Assembly: GCA_013396655.1 (NCBI GenBank)
Contig: WBMV01008407.1
Coordinates: 1,044,583-1,108,582 of the forward strand
From: Campylorhamphus procurvoides
Taxonomy: Eukaryota > Chordata > Aves > Passeriformes > Dendrocolaptidae
Direction of reading: 5' to 3'
Length of the DNA: 64,000 bases
The position numbers were made by a program, and so were the translations under genes. Positions 23,601 through 35,605 of this stretch are shown piece after piece (positions within the stretch are counted from its first letter, which is position 1; every line of letters starts with the position of its first letter). The notes under the pieces are model-generated. The model was not told where the DNA came from and did no database searches. It saw only the letters and a list, made by a program, of their open reading frames with translations.

Positions 23601-24146
23601 AATGCCAGTGTACATCAAAATAGACAACTGACAAGCCAAAGTACAAAGCTCTGACATTTAGCAAGTTTGGAGTTTGCTAACTTGAAAAATGGTTGATTAT
23701 ACTGCATCTCAAAGGCTTTTAAAGTGGCAGGGGAAAGTAGTCCCACAACAGATCCCTTCTGCTGAGGAAAAAGGTTCATTAACTGTATTTGTTTATCAGC
23801 AGCATGTTAAGAAAGCAACTAGTAGACCTGCAGGTCAGGGCTTGAGGCGCCAATTTGAGGCCATCATGATCTGCAGGAGGTCTGTCTTCCTAAAGGAATA
23901 GCAGCAGTCACTAGAAAACCACATTGCACTGGAGGGTCAATGGTGAGCATCACATTGAGCTATTATATTTAACCTTAGAAACACTGTGATGACTAAAGGA
24001 GCTTGCCTTCATTGGCTGATTCCTTCACTGACTGTTGCCAAGGTTTTTCTTGCTGATTGGAGGTACAGGAGCAGCATGACTGGCTGTGAACTGGCTCAGC
24101 AGTTCCTATTTCTTCTGTGCAACTGCACGTGTCTTCCTCTCCACCA
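20654..24146. other. gene-free stretch between the two duplicated copies
   Basis: AT-rich. It contains a 23-bp tandem pair (21912-21934 and 21935-21956, unit TTAAAGAGTATATGAAAT...) and a short pyrimidine minisatellite of CCATC/CCACC units (23110-23137). A small CpG spot with GCGGCCGC lies at about 23375-23383. An acceptor-like TTTTTATTTTTAG at 21104 precedes a short frame with no other support. No exon is called. Confidence 0.5.
23110..23137 (+). repeat. short CCATC/CCACC minisatellite
   Basis: About five and a half tandem 5-bp units of CCATC with a CCACC variant, flanked by unique sequence. Confidence 0.8.
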
Positions 24147-24410
24147 AGATTTTAAAGCAAAATGTAGAAAGACACATGTACTGGGTGCCCTGCCTTGTGA
24201 CTCTGACATGTCATCATTCATTTACAGAAAATGAGCTGCAGTAAAACTGAAGGGGGGGGGGAGTTTGATGTCAAAAACGATGTGCATAATTAAGCTTTTC
24301 TGAATGTCTCCTTTGCACTTCAGTGCCAGAGAACTGCACACAAATCAGCCAGAATGTTAAGAAGAAAATAAAATTTAAGTGTAACCGATCAAGTGCAAAA
24401 ATTATGACTT
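24147..24410 (+). repeat. duplicated block, copy 2
   Basis: Second copy of 20397-20653, same orientation, about 3.75 kb downstream. The block 24166-24241 is identical to copy 1. Downstream it differs by substitutions and a longer G run (from 24252), and the AATAAA of copy 1 is AATTAA here. Sequence outside these borders does not match. Confidence 0.9.
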
Positions 24411-25680
24411 CTACTTACTTTAAGGTAAAAATACATCTACAAACAGCTTATTCTAAGCTTAGGCATGTTTGTGTTTGAAAAAGAAAAAAAGAAAAGGAGG
24501 AGGACAAGCATCAAATACTGAAGAAAACAAGCTATCATCATCAGAAATATACTTACCATTAAAATGTATTTTCCTTAAACAAGCAAAATTGAATGCTACA
24601 TAGCCCATCTCTTACATTATTCTATTTGTCTGTACCATTCTAAAAAGACAATTATAAGCACTATTTAAGCATAAAACACACCAAAACCATCATACCTTTC
24701 TCACTTCAGATCTAATTTCTATTTCCAGCCCACACATACCTGCTGTTATATCTCATTTATTGCTGTAAATTATGTGCATCAGCATCAGTACAAGTAACTG
24801 ATGACACTGAGATCACAGCTGTGATGAATTCTAATAAAAAAGTGATTTTTCACCACTTAAAACTTCTTCAACTCCTATTTTCTTCTTCCTCAAGTAAAAG
24901 AGGACAGGAAGTCTAATTCTTAGACATAATTTAATAAAGACTGGAAATATGCTGGGATTGCCAAAGGTGAGACTGGAGGCGGTGACCCTGTTATGCCAGC
25001 AGTGTTGACCACCACAGCATATGGCCAATTCACTCTGACCAGTCTCCAAACACAGAGTGGCACAAGACTCAAAGTGAATTCTTCATATTTTTCAGTTTCT
25101 GTACCACCCTTTAGTTTCATTTCTGATCAGCTCCAAGTGAATAATCTGATCTGACTGTTGCCTGGCAAAATGTAATGGATGAATGTGGAATTTCATATCT
25201 GGACTTGACAGTGATTTGTGGTTCTGGTTTTAAATCTCTAGACTTTTTGGGGTTGTCGTACAGAATCTAGCGTGAATTCCCAGTGCAGATGAGCTATTCA
25301 TGTTCAGGGGCAAAGAGCACTGAGTTTTTCCTATTCCCAATAGGGACTCGAAATACTACATTTAGTCCGGATAAGGATGAATCGAAGAGCTTTAAAATAA
25401 AGTTCAAATACATCTGCTGGGTTTTATCTATCCTTACAATGAGAGCACAAGATTTACCTGCGTACATCAGAAGCAAAAATATCGATGATGGCCCTTTGGG
25501 TGACCCTACTATGAGATTCAAATGGCAAGGAAACCTGAAACCCTGCCATCCACTTCTCTCCAATTACACTGGCGCATGTGGCAGGTCTTGCTGTCCTGAG
25601 TCCAGCCTTCAGTGCTCTCAGCTGCATGTGGCAAGACCTGCCATAGGAAAAGCTTCAGGAATCCTGCTGGGGAAGACACA
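24411..25680. other. gene-free stretch
   Basis: AT-rich with no supported gene. The 160-codon plus frame at 25283-25765 runs into the tandem repeat that follows. Its last part is simply translated repeat, so it is not called. Confidence 0.5.
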
Positions 25681-25760
25681 GCTTATGTATTTGCAACATA
25701 GCTTATGTATTTGTAACACAGCTCATGCATTTGCAACACAGCTCATGTGCTCCAGATACA
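25681..25760 (+). repeat. 20-bp tandem repeat, four units
   Basis: Four head-to-tail 20-bp units: GCTTATGTATTTGCAACATA and two close variants, then a fourth, decayed unit. All four are in perfect 20-bp register. Each of the first three contains TTGCAACA or TTGTAACA. Confidence 0.9.
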
Positions 25761-25798
25761 CTTAGCTTTGCTCTTGCCTGGTAAAGAGTGTGCTCTGC

Positions 25799-25804
25799 AT
25801 GTGT

Positions 25805-25840
<36 letters not shown>
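25799..25840 (+). repeat. (TG)n microsatellite
   Basis: An interrupted TG dinucleotide run with TATG interruptions near both ends. Its translation produces Thr-His repeats in minus-strand frames, which are not real. Confidence 0.95.
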
Positions 25841-26254
25841 AGTAACCTCTTTCTTGTGATATAGGGAATATTTAAGGAAAAAACCCACAAATGTTTTTGA
25901 TGAGGTAAAGCTTACAGGTATGAAAGCAGGGGTTCAGATTGTCACATCATTGGAGAAGAGGCCAGTGAGGGTTGCACTCCACAGATTACTGTAACAGCAA
26001 AAGTGAAATTAGAATGTAATTCAGAAATGGTGACCACCCCTACCAGTGCAGCACTGACATGGACATGCTAAAGTTGTATTGCCCTCAAATAATCTCGGCA
26101 CTCCTGTTTCCTCAGAAAGCTGCAGCAGGGTTGAGGTTTCAGGCACAGGACATGGTTTTGTGATGAGGGGTCCACACAGCACAGCACCTGCAGACCTGCA
26201 GATGGGTGAACATCAGCCCATTCTGCAGAGCCTGGAAAAGGCCCCATTCTTCTG
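25841..26254. other. gene-free flank of the second CpG island
   Basis: No gene or repeat recognised. CpG density rises from about 26255. Confidence 0.5.
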
Positions 26255-26880
26255 ACGGGCACCTTTTCCCGCCCCATGGGGGCTGCTTGCTCCTTGCCTC
26301 CCCCCGAGCTCGCTGTCCCCAGGGACCGATGCCGCGGCTCCACCACGTCGCGGGAGCTCACGTACACACCAGGCGCGGAGAATCAGGATGAAATTACGTG
26401 CCCTCACCTTCATGCATAAAACATGGCATGGCGACAGAGGGACGGCAGGGCCTCGGTGGCCGCCCGCCGCATCCTGCCGGCGGCCCGGGGCTTGGCCCGG
26501 GGCTGCCGCAGGATTGCCCAGCGGCGAGCGGGCCGAGCCAGGTGGCCCCGGGGCCGGGTGACCCCTCCAGCCATGGACCTGTCCCCGTGCCTGCACTGGG
26601 TGCGGACGCGGCTCTGGCGATGCAGGGTCAGACGGCGCAGGTTCTGCAGTAAGTGTCGCGTCCCAGCCCGCCGCGCACCTTCCCCCTTTCCCACCGCCCT
26701 GCCTTAGCCCTCGCTGCCTTGCACCCAGCCCATCCCACCAGGCGGGTGGGACAGCACCGAGCGAGACCTCGTGCCTGGGCGAGCCCACCTTCCCTCCGCA
26801 GGGCCAGGGCTCTGTGCTTGGTTGCGGGACGGGCTGGCTGTCCCCATCAGCCCTGAGTCGGAGGAGCCCAGCTGCGGCTG
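26255..26880. promoter_or_regulatory. second CpG island, probable promoter
   Basis: An abrupt CpG- and GC-rich block in AT-rich surroundings, fully sequenced. It contains GC boxes (CCCGCCCC near 26269) and an E-box/CRE-like CTCACGTACAC at about 26357. It has a strong plus-strand splice donor, TTCTGCA|GTAAGTG, at 26649. That donor favours rightward transcription. Open frames on both strands inside are expected from base composition. The downstream exons that would identify the gene were not found in the window, so they may be far away or belong to a long noncoding RNA. Confidence 0.75.
26428..26648 (+). CDS. possible first coding exon at the second CpG island
   Basis: ATGGCGACAGAGG at 26428 has a G at -3 and at +4, a good initiation context. 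It opens a frame that stays open to the donor at 26649, ending in phase 2 (CTG CA|GTAAGTG). The 73 complete codons are rich in Gly, Pro and Ala (starting MATEGRQGLGGRPP) with no domain I recognise. A competing ATG at 26423 in another frame also has a good context and would give an Arg-rich peptide through the same donor, so the coding reading is not secure. A noncoding first exon is as likely. TATA-like GCATAAAAC lies just upstream at 26413. Confidence 0.25.
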
Positions 26881-29800
26881 GGGCACTTGCTCTGCAAGGG
26901 TCCCGTCCTAACTAGGCTAAGCACTTTTTCACATTTGTAAGAGAGTTTTAAGAGGGGATGGGTTGTGCACTGGAACGGGAATGTGGAAAAATGCGGATTA
27001 TTACCCACCCCTCTTTTTCGACCAGATGAAGGAATCAAAGAAAGTTTGATTGAAAGGAAAAAAAGTAGATCAGTGACTTGTGAAATACCACAGATGATGT
27101 TCTGAACCTTCCTGCTTCTTTGGCTGGTAGAAGTTGTGCACATCACTGATGTCTGTATGTGTGTATATATATATGTATATATAGCAAGTTGCTGGAGTAC
27201 ATTATTGGCCGTTCCACCATGGTTTTATCAGAGATAGTTTGCCTGCCTTCCCTGACAGACCATATATACAGAGATCCAGACTCTTCTAGCTAATTTATTC
27301 AGGATCCCTTTCAGCCTGCCCCATGGACACAAAAGCTTCCAGTGGTTCTTCAGAGATTCTGGAAGGGTAATGCATCTCTGATAAACTGGGGAAACAGAAT
27401 TTCTTTGGTTTGGTCAACTGTAGTGCCTAATGACTTCTGAGAAGATGCAATGCATTGGCTTGGGAAGATGGGCTGGCTTGGCTGGCCAGATGAAGCACCC
27501 TCTCTTCCATCAGCAGGTGACATATCGTAAAAGGGATCTTGGAATGAGAATACTGTTCAGAAGACAATGCAGGAGGATGAATATGATAAAATAAGCATGC
27601 TGTCTGCCAACATCTCTGCCTTGAATTCATGTCGCTTCACTATCCTAGTTCAGGCATGGAGATTACAAGGTCTGTTTCAATTTTTCTAACTCATAACATT
27701 GCAGCATAGACATGAAACTCTCACAACTACCTTCTTAAATATTGTTTTGTCATGTGTTCAACTCCAGTTTGCTTTTCAGTTTTGCAAAATATTACTGGTA
27801 GATGACAGAAAGACTGATTTTCCCAGTTGTAAGTTACCTGTACTAAGAGTTCCTGGTTTTAAATGCTTGTGCCTTTGTGAATATTTTGGTGTGCCACAGC
27901 TTTATAGTCAGCTCTCTCGTTGCTAATGAAGTAGAAAAATAGAAGCAGTTTTGTTTCCTCTCTTCTTAGAATTATGTTCTCCTTTTCTATATGAAGTTTC
28001 CTACTCTTCAAAAATATGTATTTGGCAAATAATTTGTGAATATATATGGAAACTTCTTACCACAACATCCACTTTAAACATTAATTAGCTTGTGAATATA
28101 TCTGTTCCTTACTTGTGCTGTCCTCTGAGTTAATAAGAACTACTGCCAAATGCATGCAGCAGCACTTAGCTGGAGCTCTAAGAATGGGAAATTCGAGAAT
28201 GCCAAATGCTCTGAATAATTGAAGGAGGTTTCTTTAGTTGACAATGGTGCTATCTTTGCACATCTCTGAGAGCCCCTCTTTTTAGCTGGCCTCTGCCTCA
28301 GGGAAACATTGCAGCAGTGAAAAAGAGAGAGAGAGACAATTTTTTATTTCTTAATGAGTCTGAAAAATGCTAATCACTCAGAAGAGAGTTTGTTGGCTTT
28401 GTTACTAGAAATAACTTCTGGCATCTTTAATTAGATTGCTTTAGTCTACACCACTGAAGAAGCACAGCTTTCTGTGGTCTGTGTCCAGGCCAGTTGTCAG
28501 GGCTGCTCCTTGTGAGTTCCTCATGTCTGGACTCAGCTTGCCCTTGTTAGCTGTCTTCTGCTGAGGCACTGCAGCAGAACTGCTGCTATTGCAGGAGACA
28601 TGCCACTCTTCTGTTTAAAAATGTGCAGTTGAAAATAAAAAAATATTACTCTAGTAAGGAAACTCCTGCTTGCTGGTTTCCAAAGCCCTTATGAGCACAG
28701 GGTGTCACTGTGCCTTCTTGTTAAGGCAGTCATTCAAACAAACAGCCAGAGGACTTTGCAGTCCTTCTGTGCCTGCCCTTGTGGCCTCATTTTACTGCTG
28801 AGTCCCTGAAGAAAGCTCCCTGCAGGCACATGTACTCATGGCAAAAACACTGCTTTGAACAAAGGCACATTTTCAAATGGGGAGCAACACGTTCCTCATT
28901 TTCCTTGCTGTCTGGTTGGATGTGGCTCTCCCTCCAACCAAGAGGAAGCAACTGCAGCTGGTGCCAGAGAAGCACTCTGACAGGCTTCTGACATTCACAA
29001 AATTGATTCTCCATTTTCACCTCGCAGCAAGGGCTGGTTCCAATACTGTGTGAGACACTGGGCAGACAATGTTAGGTTCATGATACTGCTTTAAAAAAGA
29101 ATCTTCGTTCTACTGAAATCTGCTTTACTGCTGGATGCTCCTGCGTCCATGCAGATGGAAAATGCTCTAAAGCTTTCCTGGAGCAGGGCATCTAGTCTCC
29201 TGGGGCCCTCTCAGGTCTTGTACCCGTTGACCTGCTTTTGAGTTTATTTCCCTTGGCCCAGGTGCACATATAGTTCATGAACTTAGGGTCTCCAAGACGG
29301 CTGCCTGGCTGCTAGGCTTGACTGAAGCTGGCCAGTGAGTTAAAAAATGTTAATGATCACAGTGTCATCATATGTACAATGTTTCCTTAGGAAAACAGGC
29401 TGAAAGGTCCTGCTCATGCCAAGGTTGGAAGCTGAATTTGGATCACACTAGCAATAACTGCATGGAGCAAGTCAACACTGTATTGGGAAAGAGTCTGAAA
29501 AGCAGCTGTTTGCTACTACTCCCCAAAATGTACTTGGCTTCTGGCCACCGATGCATGTTAAAGCCCTGGGGATCTGTGAGGAGGACGTTTCTCTGGGTTT
29601 TCCTGAAACTTAACAGATGGAGTTTGAGCAGAAAACTTCAAGAGTTCACAGAGAGAAAAAGGATTGTGTGTCCCTGATGCAGGGGAGCAAATAGGGAAAT
29701 TCAGCTGGCTGTGTGCCAAGAGGTGTTTTGGATAGCTTTTGTTGGCTCACCATGCCAGCCTGATGCATCCCTGGTCTTGAGTGGTCTCTGCAATTCTTCT

Positions 29801-32800
29801 GGGTTGGACCCATCATACCACTTCACATATTGCTGAAAGCATTAGGTAAAAGGGAAGAGCTGGGGAAGCCACAGCAGAAATATTTAGTGACTTGTTTAGA
29901 GCCATAATCCCAGCTGGACTGGGGGCCAAGTCACAGGGTGTCTATCCACACACTTATCCCCACAGACACTGGCCACACGTGGCACTGTGCCGGGTCCGAG
30001 TCTGGGTCCAGACCTTGCCAACACTGACTGTCACTTGCAAAAACTCATCCTGGAGCAGTGCCAGGTATCAGGGATCCCACCAGAGCATTTACCCTGCAAG
30101 GATGGGCCTACAAAACTATATCCTCTGGTGCTAATTTAGCTTTCACAACCTTCAACATTTAGGGCAGGGAATCGATGGCAAGCTTCAATCAAATCTCATT
30201 ACGTATTTATCGTTAGGCACATTTTCTCCTCACAAGAAAGGCCAACTAGATTAATACTGTGAGCAACCCCTTATTATTTCTGATCCAAACTGCCTGCGCA
30301 ATTTAGACAGGAAAAGGTCTGCTGTGCACTTCAATTTGTTTCCAAGTGAAAAAAATAAAATCAATTGCCACAAGAAATCAGAGAAAAGCAAGAAACCAGG
30401 AGCAAAAATGTCATCTGGAAAAGAAAAATGGCAAAAGCACAATTAGTACATGAACTTCATAGCCTCACAATATGAAAACCTACTTTATTTTGTGGTTTGT
30501 GTAATTGTTTCACAGGAAAAAAAACCCATGCAAGTCACTAAGTTTAGGGAAAGCAGTCCAGAAATATTGTTTATATTAATAAATGGAAATAATCTCTAAG
30601 CTAATAGGTGAATCTGGATTTAAATTGCACTTAAATGGCAATAAAGCAAGAGTGCACTGTTTATCCTACTCATTCTTGGAAATAATGTAGTTTTAAATTA
30701 TGTTTTTGTTCTGGATAGAGAGGAATAGATTGTTTTCCTGCAGAAAAGTAGACTTATGTAATATTGAATACAAGAGCTATACTTTTCTTCTTACCTCAGG
30801 GAAATGTTCTTTGGAAAACCTATGCTAACGTACCTGAAGGCATGTGCCCCATACAGTGCTGTGATATTTGCGTGGGCAAAAAACCTTTCCACTCACAGGG
30901 GTCCATTCAGGACTAGTGGAGATTGATGGATTTCAAAACCATCCAAGGCACAGCTTTTTGTCTCCTCAGACCTTTGACGCGTGAAAAGAAGAATGTGCAA
31001 GTATGACTAATATTCACCCATTGCTGTGCAAAACCTCTTCCCACAGAGCTTTTGTTAGTTCTGTACCCATGTGATGCTTAGACTTGATCTTTCAGTGACT
31101 GGAAAATCATAATGGATTTCTAGGTATGTTTTGAATAAGAATTAAAGTACTGAGAATTTCACATCAATAAGTCTTTCAAAACAACCTCAAGAACGTTTGC
31201 ATGGTTAGGTTTGTTTTCCTTAATATCATCCCTTGACCACTCATTTTTTGATGCATTTCAGACAAGCTGGAACTGCTTTGTCATTGTTCCTTGCAACCAG
31301 GAAACCTGACAGATTATTGACGAGTATGCAGCAGACCCCTGGCAAAGGCAGTTGGTGATTACAATGTAGTAGACAAGTTTGTATAACATGTATTAATTCA
31401 CAGGTACCAATACTAAGAATATCTGACGAAATGGGTGATAATTGCAATTGCCTGAGGAAGACAGACAAAAACATTTGTAATTTAAATCAGTAGCAATAGT
31501 TACTTTGTTTGTTGTGTTTTACCCCTTTCTTTGAAGGGCTATACTCTGCCTTATTATATGCTTAATATATAAACCATTCTCCATTTCATCCTTCTGGATA
31601 CAGCAAAACTTTAGTGCTTCTCAACTGAATTATCAACAAACCTGGTAACTCTCATGCAGAGCGACAGAGGGCTCATGCTCAGCATCAGTTAAGAAGTACT
31701 GTGCTGATGCAATCACTCTCACTGGGACAACACTACTGCTCCTCACTTTGATACGACACAAGCTTACAGATTTCCTGTGAAGCCTTGTCAGAGATGCCTT
31801 GACCTTAGGAGACAATTGCTGAAGGAAAGGAAGGTGTTGAGTCATTAAACTTCTCCCAGCACCTGTGGGACTTAGGTTGAGTTTCACCTGACCATAAAAC
31901 CACACTTGCCAAACACTAGGGGCAGTGCAAGGAAATAACTCTGCCCAACAGCCAAATGTTTCCCTTTTTCTTTGCATTAAAACTGTTATGTTCATAAAGA
32001 GAGAGCTTTACTGTTTTGCTGAACATTTGTAAAACCCACAAGTCCTACATGTCTAGAGCAGTCTTCCTTGCCTAATGCTTTGTGCCAAGTAGCTTTGGTA
32101 AAATGAAATCCATACATAAGTTCCAAGAAATTAAATCCCTGAGTGGGCCTAGGGCCAATGTTCACTTAAATGCCACTTAAACTGTACTTAGAGGCAGAGT
32201 GTGAGCCTTGCACTACATGGGGAAGATGGGAACTGCCCCATAGCATCTTCTCCCAAGCAGTGGGCACAGCATGACCTCCAGGTCTGACTGTTAACACTTC
32301 AGCTCCTGCTCTGAAGACAAAGGGAAGGCAGCAATCTGGACATTTTGTATTGCCATATCACTGTCTGCTGCTGAACTACCCTACTGACAAACCTTAGTTT
32401 CTCCCCTCTCCTTCTTGAGAACTGTATGGGCTTAATCTAGTCCCAAAACTTTTAGATTACTAAAAATTTTTGGTCAAGATAAATCCCTCTTGTGGTGATC
32501 TTCTAAAGAGGGTTTCAACCCTAGCTTTTTTACAAAATAGGTAAGGATTTAGCAGTGAGCTGTTCCAAAGATGGTCATTTAGACAGAGTGGTTACAGTGT
32601 CCACAGCATAGGCTCTAGCTACCTTGTGCCAAATAAAATGACTACTTTAGTTAAGCCTTTTATCTCTGTTAATCCTTTCAGTCTGAGCAAGGAGCAGCAT
32701 ATTGGAAAAGGATGATGAAAAGGAACAACGGACTATGTCTGTGCAGAGTGGAGGACATCAGGGCACAAGAAATGCAAAAGACACCCGAGAGCCTTAAAAG

Positions 32801-32965
32801 CATTAGTACTATCACCAGGTATGGAGTGGTCGCCATACTATCTGGTTTCAGAAGTCCAAATAAAAGCATATAGCTTATATTTTAAAATACGAGAAAGATC
32901 CAGACTTAACACGTCACATGCAGAGTTAACCTTAACCAGCATAAATTAATCATTGGGGTGGGTGC
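26881..32965. other. gene-free stretch
   Basis: AT-rich with no supported exon. If the 26.4 kb island is a promoter firing rightward, this is likely first-intron sequence. An alternating GTATGTGTGTATATATATA repeat lies at about 27155-27183 and a short GA run at about 28325-28338. Frames at 29372-29677 and 29892-30134 have no splice or family support. Confidence 0.5.
27155..27183 (+). repeat. TG/TA microsatellite
   Basis: A mixed GT and TA dinucleotide run of about 29 bp. Confidence 0.85.
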
Positions 32966-33600
32966 TGTGGCATGGTGTTTTTATGATTCGGTTATTAAAA
33001 CTATTGGAAATGCTTCTGCTCAAACTAAGGTACAAATGAGCAGAATGCCAAAGTCAGTAGTATGGGTTTTGTTTAATAGTAAATATGAAGCAGAGAAAGA
33101 GAGATAGAGATAGAAAGAAATAGGAAAAGGGGGAGGGAGAAAGAAAGTGACAGAGAGATATTAAAATAGAAAATGTATCACTGCTCTGTGTAACCTGGCA
33201 GCTTCCCATCAGTCTGGTTCTTCTGGTTGTCTTGGTGGTGAGGGTCAGTTCAGGAGATGCCAGGCACCTCCCTTGGCAGGGGGGAAGCTTTGCTGTCTCT
33301 TGTGACAGACTCTGGATTTGTTACCTCACTTGGATCATGTGCAGTCCTCTGGTGGTAGAAAACCTCAGGAATGAGTCAGAGGGGCACTTTGGGGTTCTCT
33401 GATGGTTTATGGCACCTTCTCAGCTGCCCCTTACGTGAATGCCCTGTGTGTATGTGATCTTTCTGGAGGGGGCCCACAGGGGCTACTCTTTCAGTTTGGT
33501 GTGAAGAGATTTCACCATCACACACCCAAAACTCTTCTCCTCCACCACCCACTGAGCTCAGCTTGGGTGGATTCTTAATACAGAGACATTCTTCCCTGAG
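32966..33600 (-). mobile_element. probable LTR, minus strand, right border uncertain
   Basis: On the minus strand the order is LTR-like. A body of unique sequence is followed by a long pyrimidine tract (plus-strand GA-rich 33088-33160). An ATTAAAC polyadenylation-type signal comes next (minus strand, near 33070), then a short terminal part that ends AACCGAATCATAAAAACACC and closes with CA. The plus-strand left edge starts TGTGGCATGGTG. This layout, and the terminal section in particular, looks like avian endogenous retrovirus LTRs, but I cannot name the family. No retroviral genes flank it. Confidence 0.45.
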
Positions 33601-35346
33601 CCTTGCAATGATTAGACAATAGTTCTATCTCAAGTTCACAGTCACAGTCCAAATTCTAGTCAGGAAGCATTGGGCAGGTGCTTCGGTGTTCACAGACAGG
33701 CAGTTGCTTCCTTGCAATTTGACAAAAAGTCTTTCTGATTTTGACAATGTTTAAGACATTGTCAGCATTTCAGTCCATCACAGTGTTTATGCTGAAGTGA
33801 TTTTTGATACCTTGCAGATTATAATCCTGTACTATAGGCAGCAGTTGCATTTTTCAAAGCTTCTGAGTGCTGGTGACAGCTTTCCAAAAAAGCCACAGGA
33901 TCCTGAAGTCCTCTTTGCAAGTCACCCTCAAAAGCCAGCGTGGGTTGTAGTTGCCCACGACTGAGCTCTAGTAATTCTGCAAGAACTGGGTGTTTCTCCT
34001 GAGGAAAATCTGAATTACAGAAGTATTCTTAAAGCATGTATCAAACGATGGAAAGTAGCTCCTTTCTAAGTGATGGACAGCTATAGGGAATATCAGTATA
34101 TATCACACAAATTCTGGGAGGAATACAGACCTCCAGTGGAATATTACCATCACAGTATTAAAATTGTAAAATACTTTTTGTTTTACTTAGACTTGCCAAA
34201 TTTTTTTAAATGAGTGCTTCATTTCTGATATTCATATCAGTTTTTTTCCAACATACCCAACTAAAAGGTGCTCTCATGTTTGTGACAAGCAAAGCTCTCC
34301 ACTTTCATAAATGTTATACTGGTTGCTCTGATGCAGAAGTCAAATTGCTGGGGTAAATTCTCTGGATGCAAACTATTCGAAAAATAAATAGTAATGAAGC
34401 TCTAATTTCCAGTTTTGCTTTTAACATATAGATTTTAAACCATCGAGACAAAATTGGAAAAAAAAAATGAACATATTCCAGGTATCAAGGAAACAGTCTG
34501 CAATAATAGCAATGATCTTGTCACCAAGTTCACAACTGCTTAGTAGGAGTTTCCTTTATATGTTTTTGCATAAGATGAACAGTCTTGGAATGTTTTCACT
34601 CAGCCATTCTTCAATGAAACTAACCCTTTTTATTTAATATAAAATCTGGGATAAAACTTGAACCCTTATATTAAAACAATGCCTGTTGCATTCACCAAAT
34701 CTCAACAGAGGAGCAGAGAGATCCACAGTTTGGAGGAAAGCTCTGCAGTGCAGAAATGTCTCTGTTTCCCACTCCTGATCATTCACAGAGTACAAGAAGA
34801 TTGAAATTTCCCAGAAGAAGAAAACACAGCCAGAGTCCTGAGAGTCTAGCCAGGTCAGAGAAATCATCTTATGGAAAATATGGAAGATAAACTAACTCTC
34901 ACAACCAGCTTTACCCTACCTACCCTTTCTATTTAAAACCTGTACTGAAGGGAGTTCAGTATCTGAGAGGTACTAGTTTTGGGGAAGGGCTGGGCTGACG
35001 CATAATTGAATTATTTCGGGTTTGGAGTGGCAGTACAAAGCCAGGCTCCTGCATTGAGTTCCTACAGTCTAACCCAAAAATGTCAGATCACCTTGAAGCA
35101 GAAAAAATAAACTTCTCAGAAGAATGTAGACAGAGCAATTCAGTTTGCCTATAATTGCTTGTATTTCCTTTGCTTTTCTAGTGCACGAACGCTGGGTAAA
35201 TCCAGTCTCATTTAAAAGAGAACTAATTAATATTTTAGCTACACATGCGTATGGAGGCTTTTTAATATACCCAGATGCTCTTTAGAAACACTGAAGCATT
35301 GCATCAAGTTTTTCAGCAGGAATTGAGAAACTGCCAAATCTTGTCA
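33601..35346. other. gene-free stretch
   Basis: AT-rich and no gene recognised. The first few hundred bases might still belong to the LTR-like element. Confidence 0.45.
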
Positions 35347-35543
35347 TAAAATCATAGAATATCCTGAGTTAAAAGAGAATCACAAGGATCACGGAGTCCA
35401 ACTCCTGGCCCCAACAGGACAGTGCCAAGAATCACACCATATGCCTGAGTATGTTGTCCAAATACTTCATGAACTCTGTCAGGCTTGCTGCTGCAACCAC
35501 TTCCCTGAGGAGCCTGTTCCACTGCCCAGTCACCCTCTGGTTC
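35347..35543 (-). mobile_element. CR1 LINE, 3' end fragment
   Basis: The plus-strand reading opens AATCATAGAATATCCTGAGTT, followed by 'cacaaggatcacggagtcca', 'cttcatgaactctgtcaggc' and 'ccacttccctgaggagcctg', the standard reversed 3' region of CR1. It ends at 'tcaccctctggttc'. Confidence 0.92.
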
Positions 35544-35605
35544 AATCATAGAATGGTTTGGGTTGGAAGGGACCTCATTCCACCCCCTCCCTGCCATCTT
35601 CTTGA
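35544..35605 (-). mobile_element. second CR1 tail, immediately adjacent
   Basis: A fresh CR1 3' end begins right after the previous fragment (AATCATAGAATGGTTTGGG, then TTGGAAGGGACCTC), the start of another subfamily's tail. It breaks off after about 60 bp. Either one element inserted beside the other, or the two were brought together by deletion. Confidence 0.85.

Noticed and set aside
25283..25765. 160-codon plus-strand frame
   Set aside because: The last ~27 codons are translated 20-bp tandem repeat, and the remainder shows no motif or splice context.
25703..25888. Minus-strand frame with Thr-His repeats
   Set aside because: It is a translation of the TG microsatellite.
26213..26788. 191-codon minus-strand frame over the second CpG island
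   Set aside because: Same compositional effect, and several frames on both strands are open at once.
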